Below, one piece after another: positions 39,869 to 50,064 of a stretch of 64,000 bases of DNA; the first letter of the stretch is position 1, and each line of letters begins with the position of its first letter. The notes under the pieces were generated by a model. It searched no databases and had not been told where the DNA came from. It was given only the letters and a program-made list of their open reading frames with translations. The position numbers and the translations under genes were made by a program. The stretch is from Paralithodes platypus. Lineage: Eukaryota; Arthropoda; Malacostraca; Decapoda; Lithodidae. The stretch covers positions 14,111,903 to 14,175,902 of the forward strand of contig CM064545.1 of the NCBI GenBank assembly GCA_032716605.1, in the 5' to 3' direction.

Positions 39869-41427
39869 AGGGCTTACAAGGGCTATGACATGAACAATCT
39901 AAATGTGCACTGGATGAATTCAAAGAAGGGATATGTGTCGGCCAAACTTAGCCTAGACTGGCTAAAAGAAGCGTTCATCCCTGTTGTTAAAGAGTTTTGC
40001 CGAACTAGCAATATTCGCTTCAACATCCTCCTACTCCTAGACAACGCCCCAGGACATTCGCCACTCATGCGTTCATTGCATCCAAATGTGAAAGTTTCTG
40101 CCACCAAACACAACTTCTCTCATTCAACCACTCGACCAGGAAGTGATTGCGGTGGTGAAGGCAGCATTCGCCAGACGGAAGTTCCGACAGATGAGGCAGG
40201 CGACAGAGGATTCCGCCCTTATCGAGAGGCTAATAAACGATGAAAATATAGACGAAGATGACAATGTGGAGGGCGACAATGAAAGTAAGAAAAAAAGTGA
40301 TCCAGTACAGGAAAACTTTCAACGTGAAGCAGGCAGTTGATCTGCTAGTCAATTGCTGGGATAATGTCACCCCTGCAACAATCTGCCATACATACATATA
40401 CAGTATATACATAAATATTCTCGACGGGCTACCTGAGGACAGGCAGGTAGCTGTGCCCGGCGAGCCTCAGACGGTTGAGGCAGAATTGGAGGCTTCCGCG
40501 GAAGAAGAGAGACGAATTCCTGGTGCTGGTTTCGACGAAACGACGAGAGAAGACATCAGGGAGATGATTAGACGACCGCCTGTTACTGCTGAAGAAATTG
40601 TGGAAGACGACGACTTGGAAAATGAGGACAGTCCAGAAGAAGAGGAAGAAATTGAAAGGCGAGGCGGACTTCCGATGCGCGAGGTTAACGTTTGATCGAG
40701 TTAGGTGCACAGATTCGCCACAGTCTTGAGCAGGACAACTCGATCAACTGTGAAGGGCGGTGTGTTCTTATTAATCAGGCTCTGGCAGGCTATGAGGACA
40801 AGTACAACGCCCATATCAATTCGCTCCAGCAACAAAAAATAAGTGCATTCCTGAGCCGTCGTGTTCAACCTCCTAAACAACCAGAACCTCTGCCACAAAC
40901 CTCCGATAATGAAGACGAAGAAGATGATGATTTCGCGGGGTTCCTAGACGCCTTGCAGTTTGTTAAGCGTGCCAAGGCTGCCAGTAGCAAGGCCAAGGAT
41001 GACAAGGATGCCAGTGACAAGGCAAAGGGTGGCAAGTAACTCCCCTATAGCCTCGGCACCTTAAGACATACGAGTGGAGTTAGGCCTATCGGGGATACCA
41101 CTCAGGGAAAAAAAAAAAAACGCGCCTAAGGCTAAACCTCATGGGTGGTGTGGAAACGAGTCTATAAGGTAAGTGTATATTATATTTATTTATTGATGTA
41201 TTGATTGTTGCTATTAACATGTTCATATACCATTATACCCGTTACAGCAGTGTTAGGGCGGAAAAAAGGTCAAACAGTAGGAAAAATGGGTTACGGGTGT
41301 GGAAATCTTGGGAGCCAGGGTACAATTTGAATTATTACCATAAGTTCTTCACTTCTGCTATCGCCATTATGGCTATAGTGCGGTAAGTTCGGCACCAATT
41401 AGGCGCGATAGCAGAGGGTTGAGTGTA

Positions 41428-41849
41428 TAGCCTAATAAACTATATTATGGCCCCAGCGCCCTTTGGCGATTACATTTACTTGTCAGTAAATCATTTTGCT
41501 TTGAATGCATCAATAGTACATATTCTTTAACCCCTTGGCGCTCAGAAAGAGTGGTTTGGAGGTTATTCCTAAAGTGTACAACCACACGAATACCGTTCCC
41601 AAGCTAGGGCAAGACTTCATAATTTTGTTGGCAAAAAACAAACAACTTGATCAGCGTGAAATTTTGCTATGAATAGGTATCGATGTGAAGAAAATAGGCA
41701 AACCATTGGCAACGCGTCACACAGCGAGAAAACCAATACAGGCTGCAGAACCTTGTGAGGCTTCAGCAGTCAGATATGGAAGTACTGTACTGTCCACAGG
41801 CCCTTTAACCCACGGAGCGCGCAATTAGCCTAGGACTTGTGGGGTTATC
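41428..41849. other. No gene recognised
   Basis: AT-moderate sequence with a TTAACCCCTTGGCGCTC word near 41529 and TTTAACCCACGGAGCGC near 41806. These may be degraded ends of a TTAA MITE, but the inverted pairing is weak. Confidence 0.35.
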
Positions 41850-42095
41850 GAGAGAGGAATTAAGAAGACGTTTGGGCATTAGGAGTGTAAGAGAAGTGAT
41901 GTGCACAAGCCGACTATGTTAGTTTGGACAAGTGAAGAGACTGGATGATCAGAACTGGGTAAAGAAATGCCGGACTTCGAACATGGGGGGAGCTCGCGTA
42001 GGGGTAGACCTAGAATGACGTGGGATCAGGTACTTTGGTTCAATCTCAAAATAAAGAACTTGGTCCGATGCGCACACGAGGAAGGAGGAGGAGGG
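41850..42095 (+). pseudogene. Relic of the zinc-finger LINE C-terminus
   Basis: Plus-strand translation from 41860 gives EELRRRLGIRSVREVMCTSR, a stop, then FGQVKRLDDQNWVKKCR. This matches the C-terminus of the element at 38189-39115 (ELRRRLGIKSISEVM, RMDEQNWVKKCRS). It decays after that through stops and shifts. Confidence 0.72.
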
Positions 42096-42455
42096 AGGGG
42101 TGCAATTGTGTATATACCTTACATCTCCCTTATATAGCAAATATTATTTCACCACAAGGTATATGTGAAGAATAAAGGACCCAGATTTAGGTGTAGGGGA
42201 AGAATAGAACACATGTATAAGGTCAGGCATAAACGAGTCAGGAGAGAAAGAGGAGGAAGGGTGGAGGATTTTTGCCTCCCCTTCCTCCCCCAATTTATTG
42301 ATCGCCGCTGCTTACAGGCTGAAAGACCTGTTTACGGTTTTCTCCCGCCATGTATGGTGTACAGTATATATCTGGGGATCAGGGTGAGTCCTCCCACTGC
42401 CTATACGATAATATAGGTATGTGAGGTGTAAGTGTATTGTGTATGGTATCGATAG

Positions 42456-42559
42456 TTGTTGTTGTTGTTGTTGTTGTTCCCCAAGCTGCCTGGCCGAACA
42501 GCCCCAAGGCCCCGACCAAAGCCAAGGCCATAACCGAGCGCCCCCACAGAACCCTCCCT
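42456..42559 (-). mobile_element. SINE-like retroposon, strongly truncated (copy 5)
   Basis: (TTG)8 then the complement of the shared 3' tail and about 75 further bases, ending at CCCTCCCT where an (ATA)n run begins. No target duplication resolved. Confidence 0.78.
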
Positions 42560-43435
42560 ATAATAATAATAATAATAATAATAATATTTATTCAGTTAGC
42601 AATTTACAGAGTTGGTACCACATAGTATGTTACAAATATGACATGTACCAGCTTTGCATAATTCCAACTAAGGATAGCCCAATAAGGCCGTTAGGCGTAT
42701 TTCCATTGGGGTCCTTGTGGGATTAGGTTAGCTGGGGAAAAGGGGAGGATAAAAGAAATAGATACTTTAGAGAAAGTATTTCTAGGGGGTTATTTTAAGA
42801 TATCTTACATCCTATGGTAAATATCAGTAATTCGTAATCAGTAATAATTTCAGTTTGGTTTGCCTATCTCTTCTGTCGTATTTAGTAGTAGACATAAGCT
42901 TGGTGCTCCCTTCTCGCAGCTGTCCGGTTCAGGTGTTCCTTCAGGCTACGTCTGAAGGAATACAGTGTTCTCTTTTCACGGGCTGACTGGGGTAGGTCGT
43001 TCCAGTCTTTGATGACAGTGAAGAAGAATGTTTGCTTACCCTGTCCTTGGATTCTCGGGACCTTAAAATTAAACATTCTGTTTCTTGTATTATGTCCACT
43101 CCTCTCATTTGCTTTAACAAAATCACTCTTAAGATACTCTGGAGCTCTGTCATAGAAAATTTTGAAGGCATTAGTGAGCCTGATTTGTTTGGCCAGAGAC
43201 ATTGAGCATACCTAGTGACTGAAGTTGTTCCTGGCCAACATGTGATCTGGGTCCTAGGTTCAGCATGAACCTAACCATTTTATTTTGAGTGACCTGAAGT
43301 TTGTGCTGTGCTGATTTAGATGATGCAGAGTACCAGGATGACACAGAATAGTCAAAATGACATTGAACAAGCGCTTGGCAAAGGGTCTTTTTGGTCGCCG
43401 CTGGCAAGCATCCCACCTGTCTATACAGGTATTTT

Positions 43436-43860
43436 ATTTATTAGTGGCCCCTCCATCATTGACGAACATGCCTATTACATAAGGCATCCTCTTCAAACAC
43501 TAATCCGCCGTAGTTTGAATCTACCGCGCAGAGCATTTAAAACTGAGGAGCCTTCATCATGAGCGCACGCGACCTCACTCATGGCTTCAGTCATTATGAA
43601 TTGGGTTCTCACTACGAAAAAACTTTGTAAAAAATAAAAACAAAAAGAAAATAAGAATAACTATCTAATAAGCTTTCCATCATATCGTGGATGTACTTGT
43701 GTGGATTTCTGACCAGACGCTGATTCAGGCGTCATTCCTCCTTCTCTGCTCTGCGCTCAGCCTGCCCGGACGTGTCTCCCCACGCTCCGGAGATTCCGCA
43801 TTTGCTGCGTCCCTAGTGAGTTTTTTCTCATTTGTTTACTCCGGGATGTATCGAGTAAGG
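43436..43860 (+). repeat. Left inverted terminal repeat of DIRS copy B
   Basis: Starts TTATTAGTGGCCCCTCCATC and is the inverted partner of 52260-52613. Shared words include GGCGTCATTCCTCCTTC and ACTAATCCGCCGTAGTTTG. The outermost bases define the junction reproduced inside the internal complementary region. Confidence 0.85.
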
Positions 43861-45520
43861 TTAGGATATGTGTAGCAGGAGTGTCCTGGGCTGGTTGCCC
43901 GTAGTGCAGTGTATTTTGGGTCGTGTGTTTGGGGCATCTATTTCGGATGTTCCCTCGTGGTCCTGTTGTGGACATGTGAACTTTTTCACAGTTAGTTAGC
44001 TTGTGTTGCAGGCGGCTTTCATTACGCGTTAGTTATTGCTGCCTTTTATCTTTCTGATGAGGTATGCTTTGCTTACTGACGTTCCCTTTGTATTTTTCTT
44101 CACTTAGTGAAGTTTTTTCTGGGTCCCGTGTCAGTCTTCCCTTTGCCGGAAGTATTTGCTACAGTGGTGTGTTGGCGGTGGTTCCTGTTGTGATATTTCC
44201 AGTGTTTGGTGTATATTTCAACTTTTATTATGCCGACTACTTAGGCCTAGCCAGCCGCTCGTAGCTTTGCCACATGTACAAGTGTTATTGTTTATTATTT
44301 ATAAATATGCCATACTGTGCCATGTGTATCCGGGTTTTAGTTGTGTATTGGCTAATTCCTCGGACTATGTTTGTTTCCTGGTTTAGTTGTGTATTGGCTA
44401 ATTCCACGGATTATTGTGTGGACTTAGGTTAGTCGTGCGTGGCTTCCTTCGTGTCCGTTGTACGTTCAGATGGTGTCTGATCGGGGTGGGTTTCCTTCCG
44501 GCGGGTTTTTTCTCGGTTTCACCATGAAAAAAACCCGGCCGAGAGCCGTGTTGGGCCACACATGGTTTTAACACAGGCTGGTGTCCCCGGCGATGAGGTG
44601 TCTGTGGCTCTCCAGGACTGCGTCTCTGTTGGTACCTGGTTTCAGGCACCCTTTGATTCCCGGCGGAAATGGCTGTACCCATCTATAAAACGTTGTTCAT
44701 GCGAACATACGTTATGTAGTTTTTCTACCAGGTTTTACAAAAACCACATGAAAAACCTAGCTGTTGTTAAGGGCTTTCCTCCCCGGCGATCTTTTACAAA
44801 GAAGTGGGGACAGGAACTTATGGGGTTAACTTTTTGACATCTCACCCGGCGGGTGTACCTTGGTAGGGTGGGATGAACAACTAAGTCATTTAGTTCATTA
44901 ACCAATCCATTTTAAGTGATGCTATATGTATCGCCGCCTTTATACTTACGGCGATTGAAGGTTCAATTAGGGTTAACATCGTTTTTTCACACCCGGGGGG
45001 TGCTCCTAGGTGGAGGAAATAAGGAATTTACAAATTCAATTTCGATTTAACCACTTAATTTAGTGATACAATTAGGTATCGCCGCCTTCAACCTTACGGC
45101 GATCTTTTTGTGACAATTCGTTAGAAATCAGATCTCGTGTCAGCCTGCCCTGTGTTATTCTACTAAAATATTTCAAGGGCCGGCGTCTTTATGGGGAGTT
45201 GTTTTTGTTCCAAAAATTGAATCTTAAGACAGTCACCACCAGAAAGACTATAATCGCCATGCTGGACAATTATATTATGTCAGAGGGTATTCTTCACTTT
45301 CGTCAAAAAGATTTGTTTAGATATTCTGAACCCCGCCGCGTAGCGAGCTGTGATCGTTGTGTCATTACATCTCGTTATCCGGTGGGTTATTAACACTTGT
45401 ATGCGAACATGTTGGGTTAACCTTATGAGCATTAATTCCTGGAAATTTTCTTTTTTTCCAGAGCTGGGCTCCGGCGGACCAATACAGACCCGGCGGTAGT
45501 TTTCCCCACCAGTCTCTGTC
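43861..45520 (+). other. Untranslated leader of DIRS copy B
   Basis: 1.66 kb homologous to the copy A leader. It contains the duplicated GTGTATTGGCTAATTCC units (44344-44410) and the hairpin modules listed separately. Short open frames differ between copies A and B, so I call it noncoding. Confidence 0.65.
44843..45103 (+). promoter_or_regulatory. Duplicated hairpin + palindrome module in DIRS-B leader
   Basis: CACCCGGCGGGTG (44843-44855), then stem ATCGCCG (44930-44936) / CGGCGAT (44949-44955), then a decayed palindrome CACCCGGGGGGTG (44990-45002) and a second ATCGCCG (45078-45084) / CGGCGAT (45097-45103). Loops differ while stems are kept, and copy A has the same order read on its own strand. 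Confidence 0.55.
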
Positions 45521-48142
45521 ATGGCTACCTCAGCCCCAGTCTTTGCTTTATGCACTACCCCTGCTTGTGCCGGTATCCCTATTTTTGCGCATACCCTTTG
45601 CATAAGGTGTGTTAAATGTCTAGACCGTTCAAGGGGTCTCTGGGTAATGCGCAATTGTTCTTTTTGCTCCCAATTAGCTGTCAAGGTCCTTTGCGACAAT
45701 GATAAGACCGCGGCAGTAGCTTTAAGAGAAGTACGGCAACAGATGGCAGCCTACACTACGATTGTTGCGCATAAATCACTTCAATGTGACAACGTCCCTC
45801 TTTGGGATAGATTGCTATTTGAACACCCTCCCCCTAAACGTTCCTCTAGAGTCACGAGTCATAAGCCGGCGGAGACTGGTCAGGGTTCTGTATCTTCTGC
45901 TACTACACCAAAACGTCCAAGAGAGCCTACACCCCCGGCGTCCGCCTCCTCGTCTCGGGCGAGATCTCGGTCTAGGTCACCTCTCAGACGCCAGTCTTCT
46001 AGTCTTGCCTCTTCACCAGCGAGTAAGAAGAGTAGGACGGAAAGTTCCACCAGTGGTCACGGCGATGAATCCTCCAAATCTAGGAGTAGTTCTCGGTCAC
46101 ACCGTAGCCATAAATCCTCCAAAAAGGATTCCCAGAAACGAAAGTCCTCCCTACATTCACCAGCTTCTAGTGCCTCTCATCGTACCTCTACCCCAGACAA
46201 AGTTTGTGTTAGGTCTCAAGGGTCCAGTGCGGTGCCTGTCCCTAAAGAGGATTTACCTATTAATATTTTAACCCTGGAATTGGAAAGTTCAGGGGGTTCA
46301 ATAATTGAGAATGTTTCAGACTCCCAAGAGAGTGTAGGCCAGGGCCTCGGTGTTTGGCGGTTTGCTCAGCCAGGGTCTGACCACCCACGTCCGACTCAAA
46401 CGAGTCACACAGTAGCTGATGTCCACAGGGACGCGGCAATCCCATCCTCTATTCCTGACTTATCTTGGCAACAAGGTACCCCAGCTTCGGTGGGGTCTTC
46501 TCAGGAGGATCAGGAGGAGAAAGACGAGGTTTCAATAATTTCGGAGATGGAAGGGCAAGAGTCAGGCTCAGGCTTAGACGCCGCGCAGGATATTAATGAT
46601 TCACCTGTAAGTTCATCATCTAACCAATTTGTTACTGCGCAAGAAATTAATGGGCTACTTACTGATGCTTTATCTAAATTTTTTGGCCAACAACAGGAAA
46701 ACCCCACAATGGACTTGGGGGCTCCCATGACAAGTTCTACGGTACGGCCTCTGATGACTTCGATTGCTTTATCTAAGATCCCTAACCCACCCACTCTGTC
46801 ACCATCAGTGGTTACTAAGCCTGCTACGGCGGCATTGACAACTTCAAATGTCAGGGTCATCACGGATGTCAATCCACCCCCTCTAGACAAGGCGCCTCTC
46901 AGAAAGGTGGCTATGCCCTTGCTTTATGGACCAGACGAGTCATGGGTCCTTTTGACCCCCACTAACCCAGAGCTCGCCCAACCTACCTTGTCAGGGGAAC
47001 TCCCAGTACCGCGTGAGTGGGTCATCCAGGGCAATAAATCAAAGAAATTAAGGGCCCTGGATAATTTGGGAAATGTACTGGACGTAAACATCAAGGCTAT
47101 ACCTAGTTATTATCACCAAGACTATTTTGTGTATGCTACTAAGCCAGCTTTACCCCCTGCCTCAGCTTCGAAACTATTTTCAGACTGGTCTAAGCTGGAT
47201 GGGTTTAATGATATTAAGACTCTGTCAGCTCTCACTCCTGAACTTGATTTACAGACCGTCACAGACGAAGCAGCTAATCCAGTTTTGAAGGTGGGGCAGT
47301 TGGGTCCAGGACCTTGGGTAGATTGGGAGATAGAGGCTCAAAACTTTGCAACCACATTTACTTCTAAATCTTCCCACCAGATCCCTCAGGATACTCATTC
47401 ATGGTTCTCCATGCCGGTAGGTTCTGCCGGCGGAGTCCCGTCAGCTTTGTTTTCTTTCCTGGCTGCCCCTAAGATTAATCTTTGTGAGCTAAAAGACCCT
47501 TTCACTACCCCTACCCCTACTCACCTAGACAGAGAATTTAGGCTAAGGGGGAAAGCTTTTCGCCTGTTCTCTCAGTACATAGTGTCTCAACAGGTGGCTA
47601 AGTCTTTACTGCGGTCCACTCAGGCAATCGCAGACGCGGATGCCAGAAGATCGGTTGAATTATCCCGGCGACTGCTCCTCCAGTCGTCGATCCAATCCTT
47701 GGGTGACATACGCACCGCCTTGCTTGAGGCGGTACGAGCAAGACAAGATCTCAGAATGTCTTTAGCTCGCAAGCTACCTGATCGCATTGCGAATCAGGTG
47801 ATCATGTCACCAGTGCTTACTCCCTCTTTAATGTCCCCTGAAGTGTGGCGAACGGTGTTCAATATGGCACAGGCCGTTAAGCACAGTCCCACCCCTTCTA
47901 AGAAACCTGCATTTAACTTCCCCAAACCCAGGCCAACCGCTAAAGCTCAGCCAGGGGGATCTAAACCCTTTCTTCTGCCTAAGTCCTCCCACTCCCCCCA
48001 AGGTCAGTACAGGCATAGACAGGGTAGGTTTTCAGGTCAGAGAGGACGCGGCCAGCATAAGCCAGGTCAGGGCCAGTCTTCGGCCAACACCAGCCAGCCG
48101 GCAAAGCGTCCAGCACCACCAACCCCACCATCAAAAAACTAA
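45521..48142 (+). CDS. DIRS gag-like protein, intact
   Basis: 873 codons, opening MATSAPVFALC. The N-terminus has a cysteine cluster (C11, C16, C27, C30, C33, C46, C49; CxxC pairs), plausibly zinc-binding. Residues about 110-260 are Ser/Arg-rich low complexity (RSRSRSP-like), resembling SR-type RNA-binding tails. A conserved central domain (about 430-720) includes LPVPREWVIQGNKSKKLRALD and LFSDWSKLDGFNDIKTLS. The C-terminus is basic and Gly/Gln/Pro-rich, ending PTPPSKN. In DIRS elements the first ORF is taken to be the structural nucleic-acid-binding protein; the role is inferred from position. It ends 17 bases before the RT frame opens, in a different frame. Copy A's homologue is broken, so this is the reference copy. 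Confidence 0.8.
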   Translation: MATSAPVFALCTTPACAGIPIFAHTLCIRCVKCLDRSRGLWVMRNCSFCSQLAVKVLCDNDKTAAVALREVRQQMAAYTTIVAHKSLQCDNVPLWDRLLFEHPPPKRSSRVTSHKPAETGQGSVSSATTPKRPREPTPPASASSSRARSRSRSPLRRQSSSLASSPASKKSRTESSTSGHGDESSKSRSSSRSHRSHKSSKKDSQKRKSSLHSPASSASHRTSTPDKVCVRSQGSSAVPVPKEDLPINILTLELESSGGSIIENVSDSQESVGQGLGVWRFAQPGSDHPRPTQTSHTVADVHRDAAIPSSIPDLSWQQGTPASVGSSQEDQEEKDEVSIISEMEGQESGSGLDAAQDINDSPVSSSSNQFVTAQEINGLLTDALSKFFGQQQENPTMDLGAPMTSSTVRPLMTSIALSKIPNPPTLSPSVVTKPATAALTTSNVRVITDVNPPPLDKAPLRKVAMPLLYGPDESWVLLTPTNPELAQPTLSGELPVPREWVIQGNKSKKLRALDNLGNVLDVNIKAIPSYYHQDYFVYATKPALPPASASKLFSDWSKLDGFNDIKTLSALTPELDLQTVTDEAANPVLKVGQLGPGPWVDWEIEAQNFATTFTSKSSHQIPQDTHSWFSMPVGSAGGVPSALFSFLAAPKINLCELKDPFTTPTPTHLDREFRLRGKAFRLFSQYIVSQQVAKSLLRSTQAIADADARRSVELSRRLLLQSSIQSLGDIRTALLEAVRARQDLRMSLARKLPDRIANQVIMSPVLTPSLMSPEVWRTVFNMAQAVKHSPTPSKKPAFNFPKPRPTAKAQPGGSKPFLLPKSSHSPQGQYRHRQGRFSGQRGRGQHKPGQGQSSANTSQPAKRPAPPTPPSKN

Positions 48143-48159
48143 AGTCTCTCTCACTCCCG

Positions 48160-50064
48160 GTGCCAACCTTAAGGCCGGAGGACCCGAGGGTAGTACAGCC
48201 GGCGAACCCTTGTCTGCTAACTGGGTCGTTCCGAACGTGTCACCAAGCATGGCCATTAAACACTTGGGCACGGATGGTGGCACGCAAAGGCATCACTTGG
48301 CAGTGGCTCCGGCGACCTCGCTTACGTCAGCCGACAACGGCGAATTTTGTTTCTTTAGAGGTGGAGTCACTGGTCCAGGAAATGATTGCCAAGAATGTCA
48401 TCATCCCGGTCCCCCCAAATTACCCTGTATTCACGTCCAAACTATTTTTGGTTCCCAAAAGGGACAGTGTTCAGATGAGGCCGGTCGTAGACCTGTCTTA
48501 TCTGAACCTTCACATTCACAACGAATCTTTCAGAATGTTAACAGTACACCAAATCAGGCTAACACTTCCGCCGGGAGGTTGGATGTGTTCACTAGACCTG
48601 ACAGACGCCTATTGGCACGTCTCGGTCAACAAAAGATTTCAAAGGTTTTTGGCCTTAAGGATCAGGCACCAAAATTTTGTTTTTCAAAGGATGCCGTTCG
48701 GCTTGAACGTAGCACCTCGATTATTCACGAAATTAGTCAGGCAAGCCCTGATGCCATTGTTAAAACAGGGGATCAGAGTGTTGTGGTACCTAGACGACTG
48801 GCTGGTGGTGGCAGAGACACAACAATTATGCGTCAAACATGTCAATATTATTTTAAATCATGTCAAAACTCTAGGCTTCAAGGTAAATCTGGTAAAGTCA
48901 AACCTTGTTCCCTCACGAGTAATTCAGTGGATAGGGCTGGTCTGGGACACGGCCGCTCTCACTCTGAGTCAGAGTGTGGACAATCGCAACAGGTTTCGCA
49001 GGAAACTGTTCATGTTTCTTCACAGTCTGACTACGACGCGGAGGGTCTGGGAGTCTCTGATAGGCTCTCTCAACTGGATTCAACTAACTGTCAAGTTGGG
49101 CCGGTTGAAAGTAAAACGATTAATATTGGAAGGCAACAAATATTTCCCGCTCTTACCGGCGGGAAAATTATGGCCCATCCCGAAATTAATCCACACCTTG
49201 CTAGCGGTCTGGGCAAGGAGGGAAACGTTGCACTCAATAATGTCATGGACCTCTCCTCCACCAACGGTATGGGTAGACACGGATGCGTCAGGCACAATAG
49301 GGTGGGGATTTCAGTCAAATCAGGGGCACCAGGGTCAGGGGCTTTGGTCCCACTTAGAAATCTCTCACATCAATGTCAAAGAATTACTAGTCCCCTTGTA
49401 TTTCCTTCAGGCTCACGGCCCGGCGCTACGGGGCAAGTCGGTGGCCTTCAGAATGGACAATCTGAATGCAGTTCACTGTATTCAGAAACAAGGATCAACG
49501 AGGTCAAGGGGGTTGCTAAACGTGTCGGAAGAGATTTTTACTCTCGCCAACAGACTAGACATTTACCTTCACGCATCTTATCTCCCAGGCGTAGCGAACG
49601 TCTGGGCAGACGCTCTGTCCCGGAGACAGAGCACGACAGTAGAATGGGAGCTCAAGCAACCCATTTTCAACCTAATGATTGCAGAGCTCTCCCATCCACA
49701 AGTGGATCTATTTGCGTCCGAGGAGACTCACAAACTCCCTCTATACCTCACCCGCCGGGCGAAAACGCCGGCAGGGGGGCCAGACGCCCTAGTGACAGAC
49801 TGGAACAGATGGAGCTCCATCTATCTGTTTCCGCCGCCAGATGCGTCACTAATGTGCCACGTAGTGAACAAACTACGAGATTATCGAGGCTTAGTCTCGC
49901 TAATCGCGCCCCTGTGGCCGGCGCAGTTGTGGTACCAGCAATTGAAAACGTGGTGCCCGGACCCGGTATTGCTCCCGGTCGGGTATTTCCACTTAGACAC
50001 GATTGGCAACCTAGCGACCTCGCTGACTTTTGCATTATGGACATTCAGGAGGCCAAGTGGCTAA
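48160..50064 (+). CDS. DIRS reverse transcriptase/RNase H with C-terminal methyltransferase-like region
   Basis: 634 codons, fully open. RT (about residues 70-260): PVVDLSYLN, SLDLTDAYWHV (first catalytic Asp), MPFGLNVAPRLFTKL, and the YLDDWLVVA active site at about 210. RNase H (about 365-480): DTDASGTIGWGF, NVKELLVPL, FRMDNLNAV and NVWADALSRR carry the expected acidic residues. The last ~140 residues (QVDLFASEETHKLP, YLFPPP, LIAPLWPAQLWY) match the region often annotated in DIRS elements as a Dam-like methyltransferase. Whether it is active is unknown. It converts element RNA to circular cDNA. Start is uncertain: no upstream Met links it to gag, so translation could use re-initiation or frameshifting. 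A recombinase frame overlaps its end. Confidence 0.88.
   Translation: MPTLRPEDPRVVQPANPCLLTGSFRTCHQAWPLNTWARMVARKGITWQWLRRPRLRQPTTANFVSLEVESLVQEMIAKNVIIPVPPNYPVFTSKLFLVPKRDSVQMRPVVDLSYLNLHIHNESFRMLTVHQIRLTLPPGGWMCSLDLTDAYWHVSVNKRFQRFLALRIRHQNFVFQRMPFGLNVAPRLFTKLVRQALMPLLKQGIRVLWYLDDWLVVAETQQLCVKHVNIILNHVKTLGFKVNLVKSNLVPSRVIQWIGLVWDTAALTLSQSVDNRNRFRRKLFMFLHSLTTTRRVWESLIGSLNWIQLTVKLGRLKVKRLILEGNKYFPLLPAGKLWPIPKLIHTLLAVWARRETLHSIMSWTSPPPTVWVDTDASGTIGWGFQSNQGHQGQGLWSHLEISHINVKELLVPLYFLQAHGPALRGKSVAFRMDNLNAVHCIQKQGSTRSRGLLNVSEEIFTLANRLDIYLHASYLPGVANVWADALSRRQSTTVEWELKQPIFNLMIAELSHPQVDLFASEETHKLPLYLTRRAKTPAGGPDALVTDWNRWSSIYLFPPPDASLMCHVVNKLRDYRGLVSLIAPLWPAQLWYQQLKTWCPDPVLLPVGYFHLDTIGNLATSLTFALWTFRRPSG

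Larger units (their letters stand above)
35945..41036 (+). pseudogene. Tigger/jerky-type transposase (CENP-B HTH + DDE), broken
   Basis: Begins MAAVGLLPP. The N-terminal part has the CENP-B/pogo helix-turn-helix: KKRKNLTYSQKHEIVKLI then RSVANKYGINESTVRGIYGKK. The second HTH region (WVDKFMARHRMK) is at 37755-37860. The catalytic triad residues are all visible: MDETNFYWK at 37967, LLLDNAPGHS near 40035 and a PLDQEV box near 40130. The last box is readable only after a frame change. An acidic tail follows (EDEEDDDFAGFLDALQF). Damage: a TTAA element and duplicated segment in the HTH region, a frameshift and stop at about 37876, a LINE between the first two catalytic Asp, and further frameshifts near 40100, 40300 and 40690. 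It would act by cut-and-paste at TA. Confidence 0.85.
35660..41425 (+). mobile_element. Tigger/pogo-type DNA transposon, twice interrupted
   Basis: Flanked by TA (35658-35659 and 41426-41427) with inverted repeats CACTCAACCCTCTGCTATC at both ends. It encodes a CENP-B-like transposase. Without the TTAA element (36240-37476), the LINE (about 38128-39868) and an internal ~170-bp duplication, the element would be near 2.6 kb, a usual size for an autonomous Tigger. Confidence 0.88.
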
